Assembly: GCF_002246015.1 (NCBI RefSeq)
Contig: NZ_NOLJ01000008.1
Location: 37,137-101,136 of the forward strand
Direction of reading: 5' to 3'
Source: Nostoc sp. 'Peltigera membranacea cyanobiont' 210A
GTDB lineage: Bacteria; Cyanobacteriota; Cyanobacteriia; Cyanobacteriales; Nostocaceae
DNA length: 64,000 bases
In this document: positions 34,984 through 43,703 of the stretch, piece after piece
How the letters are laid out: each line of letters starts with the position of its first letter
Position numbering within the stretch: position 1 is the stretch's first letter
Position numbers and translations under genes: made by a program
Notes under the pieces: model-generated
What the model saw: only the letters and a program-made list of their open reading frames with translations
What the model was told of the DNA's origin: nothing
Database searches by the model: none

Positions 34984-35253
34984 TTAAAGAGCTTGAATCC
35001 ATTCTTTGACAGAATATTCAGTCCAAATCCCATTTTTCCAGTAAGGGTCATTTTCAATCAACTGGCGGACAGTAGCTTCGTCTTCAGCTTCGTAAATCCC
35101 AAAAACTTTTGTGACATCTTTGGTGGGGCCAATGGTAATCAGCACACCGGATTCTTTCTGTTTTGCTAATCCGTCTAAATGAGCTTGACGGTGAGGGGTG
35201 CGTTTTTCGAGAACGTCTTCACAGTAAGTACCCCAAAGTACATATTTAGTCAT
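34984..35253 (-). CDS. YciI-like protein
   Basis: An 89-residue single-domain protein with the dimeric alpha/beta-barrel YciI fold. It shows the conserved RTPHRQAHLDGL (with His), GVLITIGP, FGIYEAEDEATVRQLIENDPYWKNGIW and EYSVKEW patterns. YciI proteins are small putative enzymes related to muconolactone isomerase-like and chlorite-dismutase-like folds; substrates are generally unknown. The conserved His-Asp pair is present. It is the downstream neighbour of the STAND operon but separated by 65 bases, so probably independent. Confidence 0.87.
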   Translation of the reverse strand: MTKYVLWGTYCEDVLEKRTPHRQAHLDGLAKQKESGVLITIGPTKDVTKVFGIYEAEDEATVRQLIENDPYWKNGIWTEYSVKEWIQAL

Positions 35254-35318
35254 AATTGCTTGTTACTCCTACTGGTTAATAAAATATTACTCTGGCGGTT
35301 TCTAAGCGCCCTTTTAAC

Positions 35319-36443
35319 TCAAACTTTAGACTCAATTCGTTGCCTCAACCAATCACGAAAATTAGCATGATAAATACTATAATGTATTTCTGCTGCTATT
35401 GATTCTAAATGTAAAAACTCTCGCCATTTGTCTAAAATTACCTTGATTTCATATTCATCTGTATCTAATCTTTCAGCGATCGCTTCTATTGATATTGATT
35501 GCTCTTGAACTAAGATATTTAACACCTGCAAAGCCATTGGTTGCTGTTTACGGGTTGCTAAATTCATTTTTTCTAAATGATTTTGGTAATATATCTGTAA
35601 ATTTTGGGGGTAAATATCCTCATTAATAGCTGCTAATATTTCTTTAACATACATAAAATTCGTTTCATCATCAAAACCTTGTGTCATCTTGAGCAAAACA
35701 CCTCCGGGATTCTTCTTTTCGCTCAGGCTACGCACCCTGTGGGTAGCCGCAGAAGCTTCTACAGAATGAGATAATTCATTTAAATAAGTTTTAATATATT
35801 TCTGGATATCAGCGCGATTTTGTTCAGGGTAATTTGATAAATCTAAAGATTGGGCTGGTGTTTCAATTAATAAACCTGATTTATCTGCCAAAAAAGGACG
35901 ACGGCTAAGGATAAAATAAACTTTTTCGGGTAGATAACGGGGTAAATAGAATATGTTTGAGCCGCGTGGTTGATTGTTGATATCAATTCTATCGCAGCCA
36001 TCTATAGTAATAATTAAGCGTTGTTTTGGTTGCAATCTATTGCTGATTTGTTGCAGTAACAACGATAAAAAACCACTGTCTTCTGTGGTAGAGTCAGGAA
36101 AGTTAGCGGTGAGATTTTTAATACCTTGATTTTGGGCGATTTCTATTAATTGAGTGCAAATCGTCGTCAGAAATTCCTCAACGCGATTTTTACCAGTAAT
36201 TTCGACATTGTAATAAACAACTCCCGGATTTTGACTTACATAATGGGCAAGAATGGCACTTTTACCAATGCCAGGATCGCCGATAATAGTAAAGTAGCCC
36301 CGGTCAGATTGATTGAGAAATTTGTTGATAGCAGCAAAGACAAATTCACGACCGACAAAGTTTTGATTTTTAGCGGTAATGATTTGCTGAAATTCTAGGG
36401 GATATCTGGGGATATTGATAGGATTTTCAATGATCGGTTTCAT
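35319..36443 (-). CDS. STAND-type P-loop ATPase, third gene of the WD40 operon
   Basis: A 374-residue NACHT/AAA-like ATPase without N-terminal effector domain. It has NFVGREFVFAAINKFL, Walker A GDPGIGKSA, Walker B RLIITIDGCDRID and the arginine motif SRRPF. The end, HYSIYHANFRDWL, matches the end of the first gene of this operon (YYSIYHRSFLDFL). It starts 3 bases after the WD40 gene. Residues near 225-253 come from a dispersed repeat inserted in frame, just in the winged-helix linker. It may regulate or assist the first ATPase. The STAND assignment is by motif order. Confidence 0.8.
   Translation of the reverse strand: MKPIIENPINIPRYPLEFQQIITAKNQNFVGREFVFAAINKFLNQSDRGYFTIIGDPGIGKSAILAHYVSQNPGVVYYNVEITGKNRVEEFLTTICTQLIEIAQNQGIKNLTANFPDSTTEDSGFLSLLLQQISNRLQPKQRLIITIDGCDRIDINNQPRGSNIFYLPRYLPEKVYFILSRRPFLADKSGLLIETPAQSLDLSNYPEQNRADIQKYIKTYLNELSHSVEASAATHRVRSLSEKKNPGGVLLKMTQGFDDETNFMYVKEILAAINEDIYPQNLQIYYQNHLEKMNLATRKQQPMALQVLNILVQEQSISIEAIAERLDTDEYEIKVILDKWREFLHLESIAAEIHYSIYHANFRDWLRQRIESKV
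35681..35770. repeat. In-frame repeat insertion in the STAND ATPase gene
   Basis: A segment bounded approximately by GTCATCTTGAGC and ACAGAATGAGA, with inner GCTCAGGCTACGCACC and TGGGTAGCCGC. This resembles the AATGACA/TTCTGAGC-type dispersed repeats of Nostoc. It is translated as about 29 atypical residues (VEASAATHRVRSLSEKKNPG and following). The boundaries are approximate. Confidence 0.5.
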
Positions 36444-36446
36444 TTT

Positions 36447-38762
36447 TTAACCCCCTTCTAAACGGAGAAAATGAACACGCCCTGATGGTTCTCCTGCTAC
36501 AATTGTCAATCCATCTGGGGAAACTGCACAGCAAATTATAGGACTATCACCAATAAAAGTAGAGATTTCCTTTCCTGTCTGCAAATCCCACACTTTCAGG
36601 GTGTTGTCCTCTGAAGCAGAAACGGCTGTTTTTCCATCTGAGGCGATCGCTACTGCTCTTACCGAGTCGTTATGACCAGTCAGGGTAGAGATTTCCTTTA
36701 TTCTTAGTAAATTAAATCGTTGCTTGAAAATGTAAATGGCATACTTGAAAAGATTTTTCTTTATTTCTTCTATTTCCTTACCTGTGTGCAAATCCCACAC
36801 TTTCAGGGTCTTGTCCTCTGAAGCAGAAACGGCTGTTTTTCCATCTGGGGCGATCGCTACTGCATATACCGGGCGGTTATGACCAGTCAGGGTAGAGATT
36901 TCCTTTCCTGTCTGCAAATCCCACACTTTCAGGGTGTCGTCAGATGAATCAGAAACGGCTGTTTTTCCATCTGGGGCGATCGCTACTGTATTTACCCAGA
37001 AAGTCAGAGTCAGGGTAAAGATTTCCTTTCCTGTCTCTAGATCCCACTGTTTCAGGGTCTTGTCCTCTGAAGCAGAAACGGCTGTTTTTCCATCTGGGGC
37101 GATCGCTACTGCTCTTAGCCAGGAGTTATGACCAGTCAGGGTAGAGATTTCCTTTCTTGTCTCTAGATCCCACTGTTTCAGGGTCTTGTCATTTAAAGCA
37201 GAAACGGCTGTTTTTCCATCTGGGGCGATCGCTACTGCATATACACTGTCGTTATGACCAGTCAGGGTAGAGATTTCCTTTCCTGTCTGCAAATCCCACA
37301 CTTTCAGGGTGTTGTCATTTGAAGCAGAAACGGCTGTTTTTCCATCTGGGGCGATCGCTACTGCTATTACACTCGAGTTATGATCAGTCAGGATAGAGAT
37401 TTCCTTTCCTGTCTCTAGATCCCACTGTTTCAGGGTGTTGTCAGATGAAGCAGAAACGGCTGTTTTTCCATCTGGGGCGATCGCTACTGCATATACACTG
37501 TCGTTATGACCAGTCAGGGTAGAGATTTCCTTTCCTGTCTCTAGATCCCACTGTTTCAGGGTGTTGTCAGATGAAGCAGAAACGGCTGTTTTTCCATCTG
37601 GGGCGATCGCTACTGCACTTACCCAGGAGTTGTGACCAGTCAGGGTAGAGATTTTCTTTCCTGTCTGCAAATCCCACACTTTCAGGGTCTTATCCTCTGA
37701 AGCAGAAACGGCTGTTTTTCCATCTGGGGCGATCGCTACTGCATATACACTGTCGTTATGACCAGTCAGGGTAGAGATTTCCTTTCCTGTCTGCCAATCC
37801 CACACTTTCAGGGTCTTATCCTCTGAAGCAGAAACGGCTGTTTTTCCATCTGGGGTGATCGCTACTGGATATACCAGGCGGTTATGACCAGTCAGGGTAG
37901 AGATTTCCTTTCCTGTCTCTAGATCCCACTGTTTTAGGGCGTTGTCATTTGAACCAGAAACAGAAACGGCTGTTTTTCCATCTGGGGCGATTGCTACTGC
38001 TATTACATGGCTGTTATGACCAGTCAGGGTAGAGATTTCCTTTCCTGTCTGCAAATCCCACACTTTCAGGGTCTTGTCATGTGAACCAGAAACGGCTGTT
38101 TTTCCATCTGGGGCGATCGCTACTGCATATACCGGGCGGTTATGACCAGTCAGGGTAGAGATTTCCTTTCCTGTCTCTAGATCCCACTGTTTCAGGGCGT
38201 AATCCTCTGAAGCAGAAACGGCTGTTTTTCCATCTGGGGCGATCGCTACTGCATATACCGGGCGGTTATGACCAGTCAGGGTGCGTATTAGGTTTCCCCC
38301 TGGAGTGGTTAAACTGGCTGTAATGGGGCGAAATCGAGGAATTTCACTTTTACTTTGTGCTGCATCTGACAATATTGTCTGAATTTCTGGCTGGGGAAAA
38401 CTCTGCAACCTTCCCCATAATTGTCCTACTAATTGATTAGGATCTTGATTCAAAACATGGGCTGATAACTGTAGCGCACGTTGAATTAATTTGAGGATTT
38501 TGACTTGTTCGGTTTCTAGTTTTTCGTCTTCTTCTAACTTCTGTAATATTTCCGGCTCTTCAATTAAGGCATAATCCCTAATTAGGGCTTCTATTCCAAA
38601 TTTCGGATATTGAATTTTTAAAGAAATAAAATCAAAATCCGTGAGAGTTCGATAATAAGTTTCTGAGTTCCCTACCTTTAATTGTTTTTCAGGAAACTGC
38701 CCTAGAAATAAACTTTGAAATTCATCAGTTTTTAAGGCTATTTTATTGGCAAGTCCGCCCAT
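36447..38762 (-). CDS. WD40 repeat sensor protein with STAND-type linker domain
   Basis: A 771-residue protein. Residues 1-157 are a helical linker: YYRTLTDFDFISLKI, LIQRALQLSAHVLNQDP, LVGQLWGRLQSF and TTPGGNLIRTLTGHN, the segments that in fused cyanobacterial NACHT-WD40 proteins join ATPase to propeller. Residues 158-771 hold 14 WD40 repeats of 42 residues, enough for two seven-bladed propellers. The repeats are nearly identical (AVAIAPDGKTAVSAS, TLKxWDLxTGKEIST) except at a few surface positions. A 27-residue insert follows repeat 12. The start is one base after the stop of the upstream ATPase gene. It is likely the ligand sensor of a split STAND system. Confidence 0.9.
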   Translation of the reverse strand: MGGLANKIALKTDEFQSLFLGQFPEKQLKVGNSETYYRTLTDFDFISLKIQYPKFGIEALIRDYALIEEPEILQKLEEDEKLETEQVKILKLIQRALQLSAHVLNQDPNQLVGQLWGRLQSFPQPEIQTILSDAAQSKSEIPRFRPITASLTTPGGNLIRTLTGHNRPVYAVAIAPDGKTAVSASEDYALKQWDLETGKEISTLTGHNRPVYAVAIAPDGKTAVSGSHDKTLKVWDLQTGKEISTLTGHNSHVIAVAIAPDGKTAVSVSGSNDNALKQWDLETGKEISTLTGHNRLVYPVAITPDGKTAVSASEDKTLKVWDWQTGKEISTLTGHNDSVYAVAIAPDGKTAVSASEDKTLKVWDLQTGKKISTLTGHNSWVSAVAIAPDGKTAVSASSDNTLKQWDLETGKEISTLTGHNDSVYAVAIAPDGKTAVSASSDNTLKQWDLETGKEISILTDHNSSVIAVAIAPDGKTAVSASNDNTLKVWDLQTGKEISTLTGHNDSVYAVAIAPDGKTAVSALNDKTLKQWDLETRKEISTLTGHNSWLRAVAIAPDGKTAVSASEDKTLKQWDLETGKEIFTLTLTFWVNTVAIAPDGKTAVSDSSDDTLKVWDLQTGKEISTLTGHNRPVYAVAIAPDGKTAVSASEDKTLKVWDLHTGKEIEEIKKNLFKYAIYIFKQRFNLLRIKEISTLTGHNDSVRAVAIASDGKTAVSASEDNTLKVWDLQTGKEISTFIGDSPIICCAVSPDGLTIVAGEPSGRVHFLRLEGG
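36450..38291 (-). repeat. Tandem 126-bp WD40-coding repeats under concerted evolution
   Basis: About 14 units of 126 bases, or 42 codons, inside the WD40 gene. Long stretches such as GAAACGGCTGTTTTTCCATC and GGGGCGATCGCTACTGC recur unchanged in almost every unit. Differences concentrate in codons after GHN and around the D of SxxD. Confidence 0.9.
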
Positions 38763-38763
38763 T

Positions 38764-40329
38764 TTATTCTATCTCCTTTGCCATATAGTTAGCCATACTC
38801 TTATTAACTTCTCTAAACAGCTTTCGACCTTTATCTAGTTCTTCTTGTCCTTTGAGAAAATCTAAAAAACTGCGATGATAAATACTATAATAAGGGTTTT
38901 TTACATCTTCTTTTACTTTGGGTGTTACATACTCAACCCAATCATTTAAGACCGATTTAACATCCGGTTTATCCTCATCAAGAATTTCTGCAATCATGTT
39001 TAGAGATATTGGCTCACCTCTTTCCACCAATATATACAGTGTTTTGACCTTCTTTTCATTAGATTCCTTATCCATGCTCATCCGATTCCAATGAGTCCAA
39101 TAATAGTCCTGAAGACCTTGCGGTAATCCTTTTAAAGTTAAATCATTGTATTTACCTTTAGATATTTCCGGTAATAGATAACGCAAATATATGAAATTAT
39201 TTTCACTCTTGACAGCTATTTCCTGAGTAAAATTATCCTCAGAAATATTGCGCTCATTAATCCAGTTTCTTAGTTTTTGCTCATTATTCAAAAATAAGTG
39301 AAGATACTCTTTGACATCTTCCTGACTCAAGGCTGTATAATCACTTTTTGTTAAATCTAATTCATCTACAGGAGTATCTGGAGACAAAGTTAAACGCTTT
39401 GTTTTTTGATTATAAGGTCTTCTAGTCAGTAAAAAATAGACTCCATCGGGAAGATGTTTTGGTAAATCTAAAAGATTACCATTTCCTTCTTGCTCTACTT
39501 CATCTAGCGCATCAACAACAATGACAAGTTTTTGTCCTTTTAGTTCTTCACTAGCTTTTTGCAATAAAGTACTTAAATCGACATTTTCTGCATTTTGGAG
39601 GGAATAACGCTTAATTAATTGTTGACGAATACTTGCTAAAAACTTTTCTGGTTTGTTGCGTCCTTCCGCGAAAACATTAAAATAACAAAGAACTTTAGTA
39701 GCTAAAACATATTTAGCAGCGATCGCACTTTTACCCATACCTGCATCCCCAACCACAGTAAAATAACCCTTTGGTTGAGTGCTGAAGAATTTTTGAATAG
39801 CCTTGAACACAAAATCACGACCGCAGAATAAGCGTGTTTTTTCAAATATTAAGGCTTTAAACTCTTTGGGATAAACATCTAAATTCCAATCTGGATAAGA
39901 CTGATATCGTGAGGCTTTCGTTTGTTTAGCGATTGTAATAAAAACTTCACCAAATTCTTCTAACTCGCCCAAAAAGTTAATTTTAGCATTGATTATCTGG
40001 GCTTTTAGTTCGCTATTTTGATGAAGAAATTCTTTTGTTTGATCTTTAAATTTAACGGGATCATTATTACTGTAAGCATCCCAAAAATAATCTTTAATTT
40101 CTTTTTCTCTAAACAAATTTAAAATTGCTTCAGGTTTAAATACACCATACTTTACCAGAGTGTAACCATAAACAGTATCAACATCATCAGGAATTTGGGT
40201 AGGATTGAGTTTTAATTCCTGTAAAATTTTGATAACAGCTTCGTTTTTTTCAGCTTGTTTAATAATTAGTTGACTAACTTGAGGAGCATACTTACTAATC
40301 ACTGAAGTAATGGCGGCAAATTCTATCAT
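38764..40329 (-). CDS. STAND ATPase with N-terminal effector-associated domain
   Basis: A 521-residue NACHT-like ATPase. Residues about 45-150 match a conserved cyanobacterial STAND N-terminal domain (DTVYGYTLVKYGVFKPEAIL, FREKEIKDYFWDAY, FLHQNSEL). The nucleotide-binding core has CGRDFVFKAIQ, Walker A GDAGMGKSA (194-202), Walker B KLVIVVDALDEVE (about 267-279) and the TRRP motif. A winged-helix-like end (YYSIYHRSFLDFL) follows. It is the first gene of the three-gene operon, overlapping into TAAAATG with the WD40 gene, so the fused NACHT-WD40 architecture is here split in two. A signal-triggered conflict or defence switch is the likely role. Confidence 0.85.
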   Translation of the reverse strand: MIEFAAITSVISKYAPQVSQLIIKQAEKNEAVIKILQELKLNPTQIPDDVDTVYGYTLVKYGVFKPEAILNLFREKEIKDYFWDAYSNNDPVKFKDQTKEFLHQNSELKAQIINAKINFLGELEEFGEVFITIAKQTKASRYQSYPDWNLDVYPKEFKALIFEKTRLFCGRDFVFKAIQKFFSTQPKGYFTVVGDAGMGKSAIAAKYVLATKVLCYFNVFAEGRNKPEKFLASIRQQLIKRYSLQNAENVDLSTLLQKASEELKGQKLVIVVDALDEVEQEGNGNLLDLPKHLPDGVYFLLTRRPYNQKTKRLTLSPDTPVDELDLTKSDYTALSQEDVKEYLHLFLNNEQKLRNWINERNISEDNFTQEIAVKSENNFIYLRYLLPEISKGKYNDLTLKGLPQGLQDYYWTHWNRMSMDKESNEKKVKTLYILVERGEPISLNMIAEILDEDKPDVKSVLNDWVEYVTPKVKEDVKNPYYSIYHRSFLDFLKGQEELDKGRKLFREVNKSMANYMAKEIE

Positions 40330-40574
40330 GGCTTATGACCGAATATTTATTTTTTTATGAGTAGCGTCAGAGCAAATTATATAGTAAATACTGTTGATTG
40401 GTAGTATGTAATACTACTGTATTCAAGCAACTGGGATTAGTATTATTAGATGCGATCGCCTCCTCCCCGTCTACCCATACACGATTATCATTATTATTAA
40501 AGATATTTTGAGTATTTTAACTGATTGACAAAAGACACTTTGTCTCAACTTATCACCTATGGGCTACGCCTACG
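40330..40574. other. AT-rich leader region upstream of the STAND operon
   Basis: 245 bases before the STAND ATPase gene that should hold the operon promoter. A GATGCGATCGC (HIP1) site and TTATCATTATTATTAAAG are visible. The right end is the GGGCTACGCCTACGC dispersed repeat at 40561-40575 that leads into the minisatellite. No gene was seen. Confidence 0.4.
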
Positions 40575-40864
40575 CATTTGTTAATTCGGCGAACTCATTT
40601 GTTGATTCGGCGATCGCATTTGTTGATTCGGCGAACGCATTTGTTAATTCGGCGAACGCATTTGTTGATTTGGCGAACTCATTTGTTATTTTGGCGAACC
40701 CATTTGCTATTTCGGCGATCGCATTTGTTGATTCGGCGAACCCATTTGCTATTTCGGCGAACCCATTTGCTATTTCGGCGAACCCATTTGTTATTTCGGC
40801 GAACCCATTTGCTATTTCGGCGATCGCATTTGTTGATTCGGCGAACCCATTTGCTATTTCGGCG
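40575..40864. repeat. 21-bp minisatellite, 13 full copies and one partial
   Basis: Units follow the consensus CATTTGYTATTTCGGCGAACC with variants such as CATTTGTTGATTCGGCGAACG. Full copies begin at 40575 and every 21 bases up to 40827, and a partial unit runs from 40848 to 40864. Four units contain GGCGATCGC. Because the period is a multiple of three and no stop occurs, several frames on both strands stay open, but no start context or homology supports a protein. Confidence 0.9.
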
Positions 40865-40913
40865 TGTCCATAACGCACCCTACTGGCGAATGGCACTTAC
40901 TTAAGCAGGATTT

Positions 40914-40946
40914 AGATCCCCGACTTCTTCAAGAAGTCGGGGATCT
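40914..40946. terminator. Long hairpin downstream of pheT
   Basis: AGATCCCCGACTTCTT and AAGAAGTCGGGGATCT are perfect 16-base complements separated by a single C. The hairpin lies 23 bases after the pheT stop on the minus strand and could terminate it, though no U-run follows. The same palindrome is a known dispersed type in Nostoc. Confidence 0.55.
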
Positions 40947-40968
40947 GGGCACCAACTTTATATAACTT

Positions 40969-43419
40969 CTAACTTCTCAAGTTGACGCCGAATTTTTCCA
41001 CCAAAGCTTCGCGGACTTTATTGTGTACTGGTTCAACTTCAGCCTCAGTCAAAGTGCGATCGCTAGCCCGATAAATTAAGCGGAATGCTAAACTCCGCTG
41101 TCCTTCGGGGACGTTTTCACCACGATATTCATCAAATAATTCCACCGATTCGAGCAACTCTTTACCAGCTTTGGTAATTACTTTTTCAATTTCGACAACT
41201 GAGATTTTCACTGGTGCGAAAAAGGCGATGTCGCGATCGCTAGCTGGATATGTAGAATAGGGCAGGAATGTGGGGACGAGAACTTCATCTTGTTCTAGCG
41301 AATCTAAAAGCACATCTAGATCCAACTGGAAAACGTAGACGGAATCTGGTAAACCTTTTTCGCGTCGCAATTGGGGATGGAGTTGCCCAAAAATACCCAG
41401 TCTGTTACCCCGAATCCATAGAGAAGCGGTGCGTCCTGGATGTAAGCGATCGTCGCGGCGATCGGGTTGAAATTCGATTTCCAAGCTAAGTTGCCGAAAT
41501 ACACTTTCTAAAATGCCTTTGGCTTCAAACCAGGTGATGGGTTCTTCGCGTCCACTTTTTGACCATTTGCCAAGGGTGCGATCGCCTCCGATAATTCCCG
41601 CCAGGGCTTCTGTTTCTTGCAAACCGTCTTCTTCTTGCCAGAAAATTTGCCCGATTTCAAAGCCGTTAAGGGCACCATTACCCTGCTCTAAATTGTATTG
41701 AAAGGCATCAATTAACCCAGATATCAAATCGGTTCGCAGCGCTGAATATTCGACAAATAAGGGGTTGGACAGGACTATATTTCTGTCTTCTCCTGGTTTG
41801 ACTAAAGAATAGTGGATTAATTCTGTCAATCCTTCAGCCCGGAGGAAAGCTCGTAATTTGCGAATTAGTTCTTGATCTAAAGGTAGATAACCAGCTTCCG
41901 CTTTTTCTGGTAAAGTATCACAGAATTTGTTGTAACCATAGAGACGGGCGATTTCTTCAATTAAATCAATTTCTCGCTCTAAGTCACGGTAACGATAGGG
42001 TGGGACGGAAACTGACCACGTAGGTTGATGGCTGCTATCTTCTCCTGAAGGAGTTAATTTACATCCCAATGCAGTCAGGATGCGCTCAACATCTTGTTTT
42101 TGCAGTTCACCTGTATCCTCTTCTAAATCGATGGGACCTAATATCTGATTAACTCGGTCTAAACGCAGGGCGATAGAACGACTCCAAGTAGACGGATCGG
42201 GGCGGGTGTCAGCAATTTCTTGCTGGACTATAGTTCCACTAGCTAATTCGCTAATTAAGGATAAAGCGCGGCGATTAGCTGTTTCCAACTCAGCGCGGTT
42301 AACTCCCCGTTCGTATCTGCCAGAAGCCTCACTTCTTAAGCCCACACTCCGGGAAGAACGGCGAATTGCCACGGAATCAAATAAAGCTGCTTCCAAAACT
42401 AGACTTTGAGTACCTTCATGGACTTCCGTTTCTTCCCCACCCATGACTCCCGCCAGTGCAACGGGTTTGTCGTTAGCGGTAATTAACAAATTTTGGGATG
42501 CTAGGGTGCGAGTTTGTCCATCCAGGGTTTTGAGAGATTCCCCATTATTGGCGAAGCGAACGCCGATGGTTAAATTTTGGCTACTTGCAACAGATTTTAT
42601 GCGATCGCGGTCAAAGGCGTGCAGTGGTTGTCCCCATTCCAACAAAACGTAGTTAGTAATATCCACCACATTACTAATGGGACGTACCCCAGCCGCCCGC
42701 AAACGCTGTTGCATCCATTCGGGAGATGGAGCAATTTTCACCTGTTCAATTACCGTACCGATGTATGCAGGACAAGCTTGGGTATCGGCAATTTTTAAAG
42801 CTAAATTTCCGGCATTTTTGGGAATAGAGACTTCACCAGGTTCAGGAATGCTCAACTTTCCACCCGTTAAAGCTGCTACCTCTCTGGCTACACCTACCAT
42901 ACTCAAAGCATCAGCGCGATTAGCAGTTGCGGTGAGGTCTAAAATTACATCATCTAAACCCAATAACGGCCGGACATCACTACCCAATGGTAAATTTTCC
43001 TGGGTAAAAATATGAATTCCATCGACATCGGTGGGCAAACCGAGTTCCTTTAAAGAACAAATCATGCCCTGAGATGGGACACCACGTAGTTTTGCAGGTT
43101 TAATTTTTAAATCGATGTTGGGTAAGTAAGTACCCGTAGTTGCCACTGGGACATAGATATCTGCCTTCACATTGGCAGCACCACAGACAATATTTAAAGT
43201 TTCACCTGTACCGATATCGACTTGGCAAACACTCAATTTATCGGCGTTGGGATGGGGTTGACGCTCAAGCACTTTGCCGATCACCACGCCATTTGCCCAA
43301 GTGCGGCGGTCTTCAATCTCTTCAACCTCAAACCCCGCCATTGTCAGGGTTTCGGCTAATTCTTCTGGACTAAGTTTTATCTCTACTAGTTCGCGCAGCC
43401 AATTTAGAGAAATACGCAT
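40969..43419 (-). CDS. pheT: Phenylalanine-tRNA ligase beta subunit
   Basis: An 816-residue PheT. It begins MRISLNWLRELVEIKLSPEE, then has a tRNA-binding OB domain (VVIGKVLERQPHPNADKL, CQVDIG), the B3/B4 region (VDITNYVLLEWGQPLHAFD, and VMGGEETEV), the B5 region and the catalytic-like core (VPPYRYRDLEREIDLIEEIARLYGY). A C-terminal anticodon-binding FDX-ACB domain follows (STYPASDRDIAFFAPVKI, SLAFRLIYRASDRTLTEAEV). The subunit edits misacylated Tyr-tRNA(Phe) and binds tRNA; PheS is encoded elsewhere. Length is normal. The upstream gap to 43704 holds a terminator-like hairpin. Confidence 0.95.
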   Translation of the reverse strand: MRISLNWLRELVEIKLSPEELAETLTMAGFEVEEIEDRRTWANGVVIGKVLERQPHPNADKLSVCQVDIGTGETLNIVCGAANVKADIYVPVATTGTYLPNIDLKIKPAKLRGVPSQGMICSLKELGLPTDVDGIHIFTQENLPLGSDVRPLLGLDDVILDLTATANRADALSMVGVAREVAALTGGKLSIPEPGEVSIPKNAGNLALKIADTQACPAYIGTVIEQVKIAPSPEWMQQRLRAAGVRPISNVVDITNYVLLEWGQPLHAFDRDRIKSVASSQNLTIGVRFANNGESLKTLDGQTRTLASQNLLITANDKPVALAGVMGGEETEVHEGTQSLVLEAALFDSVAIRRSSRSVGLRSEASGRYERGVNRAELETANRRALSLISELASGTIVQQEIADTRPDPSTWSRSIALRLDRVNQILGPIDLEEDTGELQKQDVERILTALGCKLTPSGEDSSHQPTWSVSVPPYRYRDLEREIDLIEEIARLYGYNKFCDTLPEKAEAGYLPLDQELIRKLRAFLRAEGLTELIHYSLVKPGEDRNIVLSNPLFVEYSALRTDLISGLIDAFQYNLEQGNGALNGFEIGQIFWQEEDGLQETEALAGIIGGDRTLGKWSKSGREEPITWFEAKGILESVFRQLSLEIEFQPDRRDDRLHPGRTASLWIRGNRLGIFGQLHPQLRREKGLPDSVYVFQLDLDVLLDSLEQDEVLVPTFLPYSTYPASDRDIAFFAPVKISVVEIEKVITKAGKELLESVELFDEYRGENVPEGQRSLAFRLIYRASDRTLTEAEVEPVHNKVREALVEKFGVNLRS

Positions 43420-43633
43420 GGAGTGTGCTTGTTTTAGGAATCGTCTTTTGCTCTTATTTTAGGGTGCCTGCTAGCGATCGATGGCTACTCGCCCTGCAAG
43501 GCGTACCCTTTCACTTGAACAATCCTACTACGTTAGACTGCCAATGTAAAAATTAAGTAAATACTGAGAATGTATCTACGCAGGGAAGTAAGACATTATT
43601 TTATTTGGTTGATTTTGACGTTAAACTACATAC

Positions 43634-43665
43634 GCCCGGATTTTTCACAAGCGAGAAATCCGGGT
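43634..43665. terminator. Hairpin upstream of pheT, downstream of a secreted-protein gene
   Basis: CACCCGGATTTCTC and GAAAAATCCGGGCG pair on the minus strand around a short loop; on the plus strand the stem is followed by TTTTGTTT. It lies just beyond the stop of the 43704-44201 gene and could be a bidirectional terminator. Confidence 0.5.
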
Positions 43666-43703
43666 GTTTTGTTTCAGACAAAAGCGTGTCAAAGGTTAGT
43701 CAT

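Noticed and set aside
40559..40904. Long open frames with 7-residue repeats on both strands
   Set aside because: Produced by a 21-bp tandem repeat; open on both strands and in several frames, with no start context.
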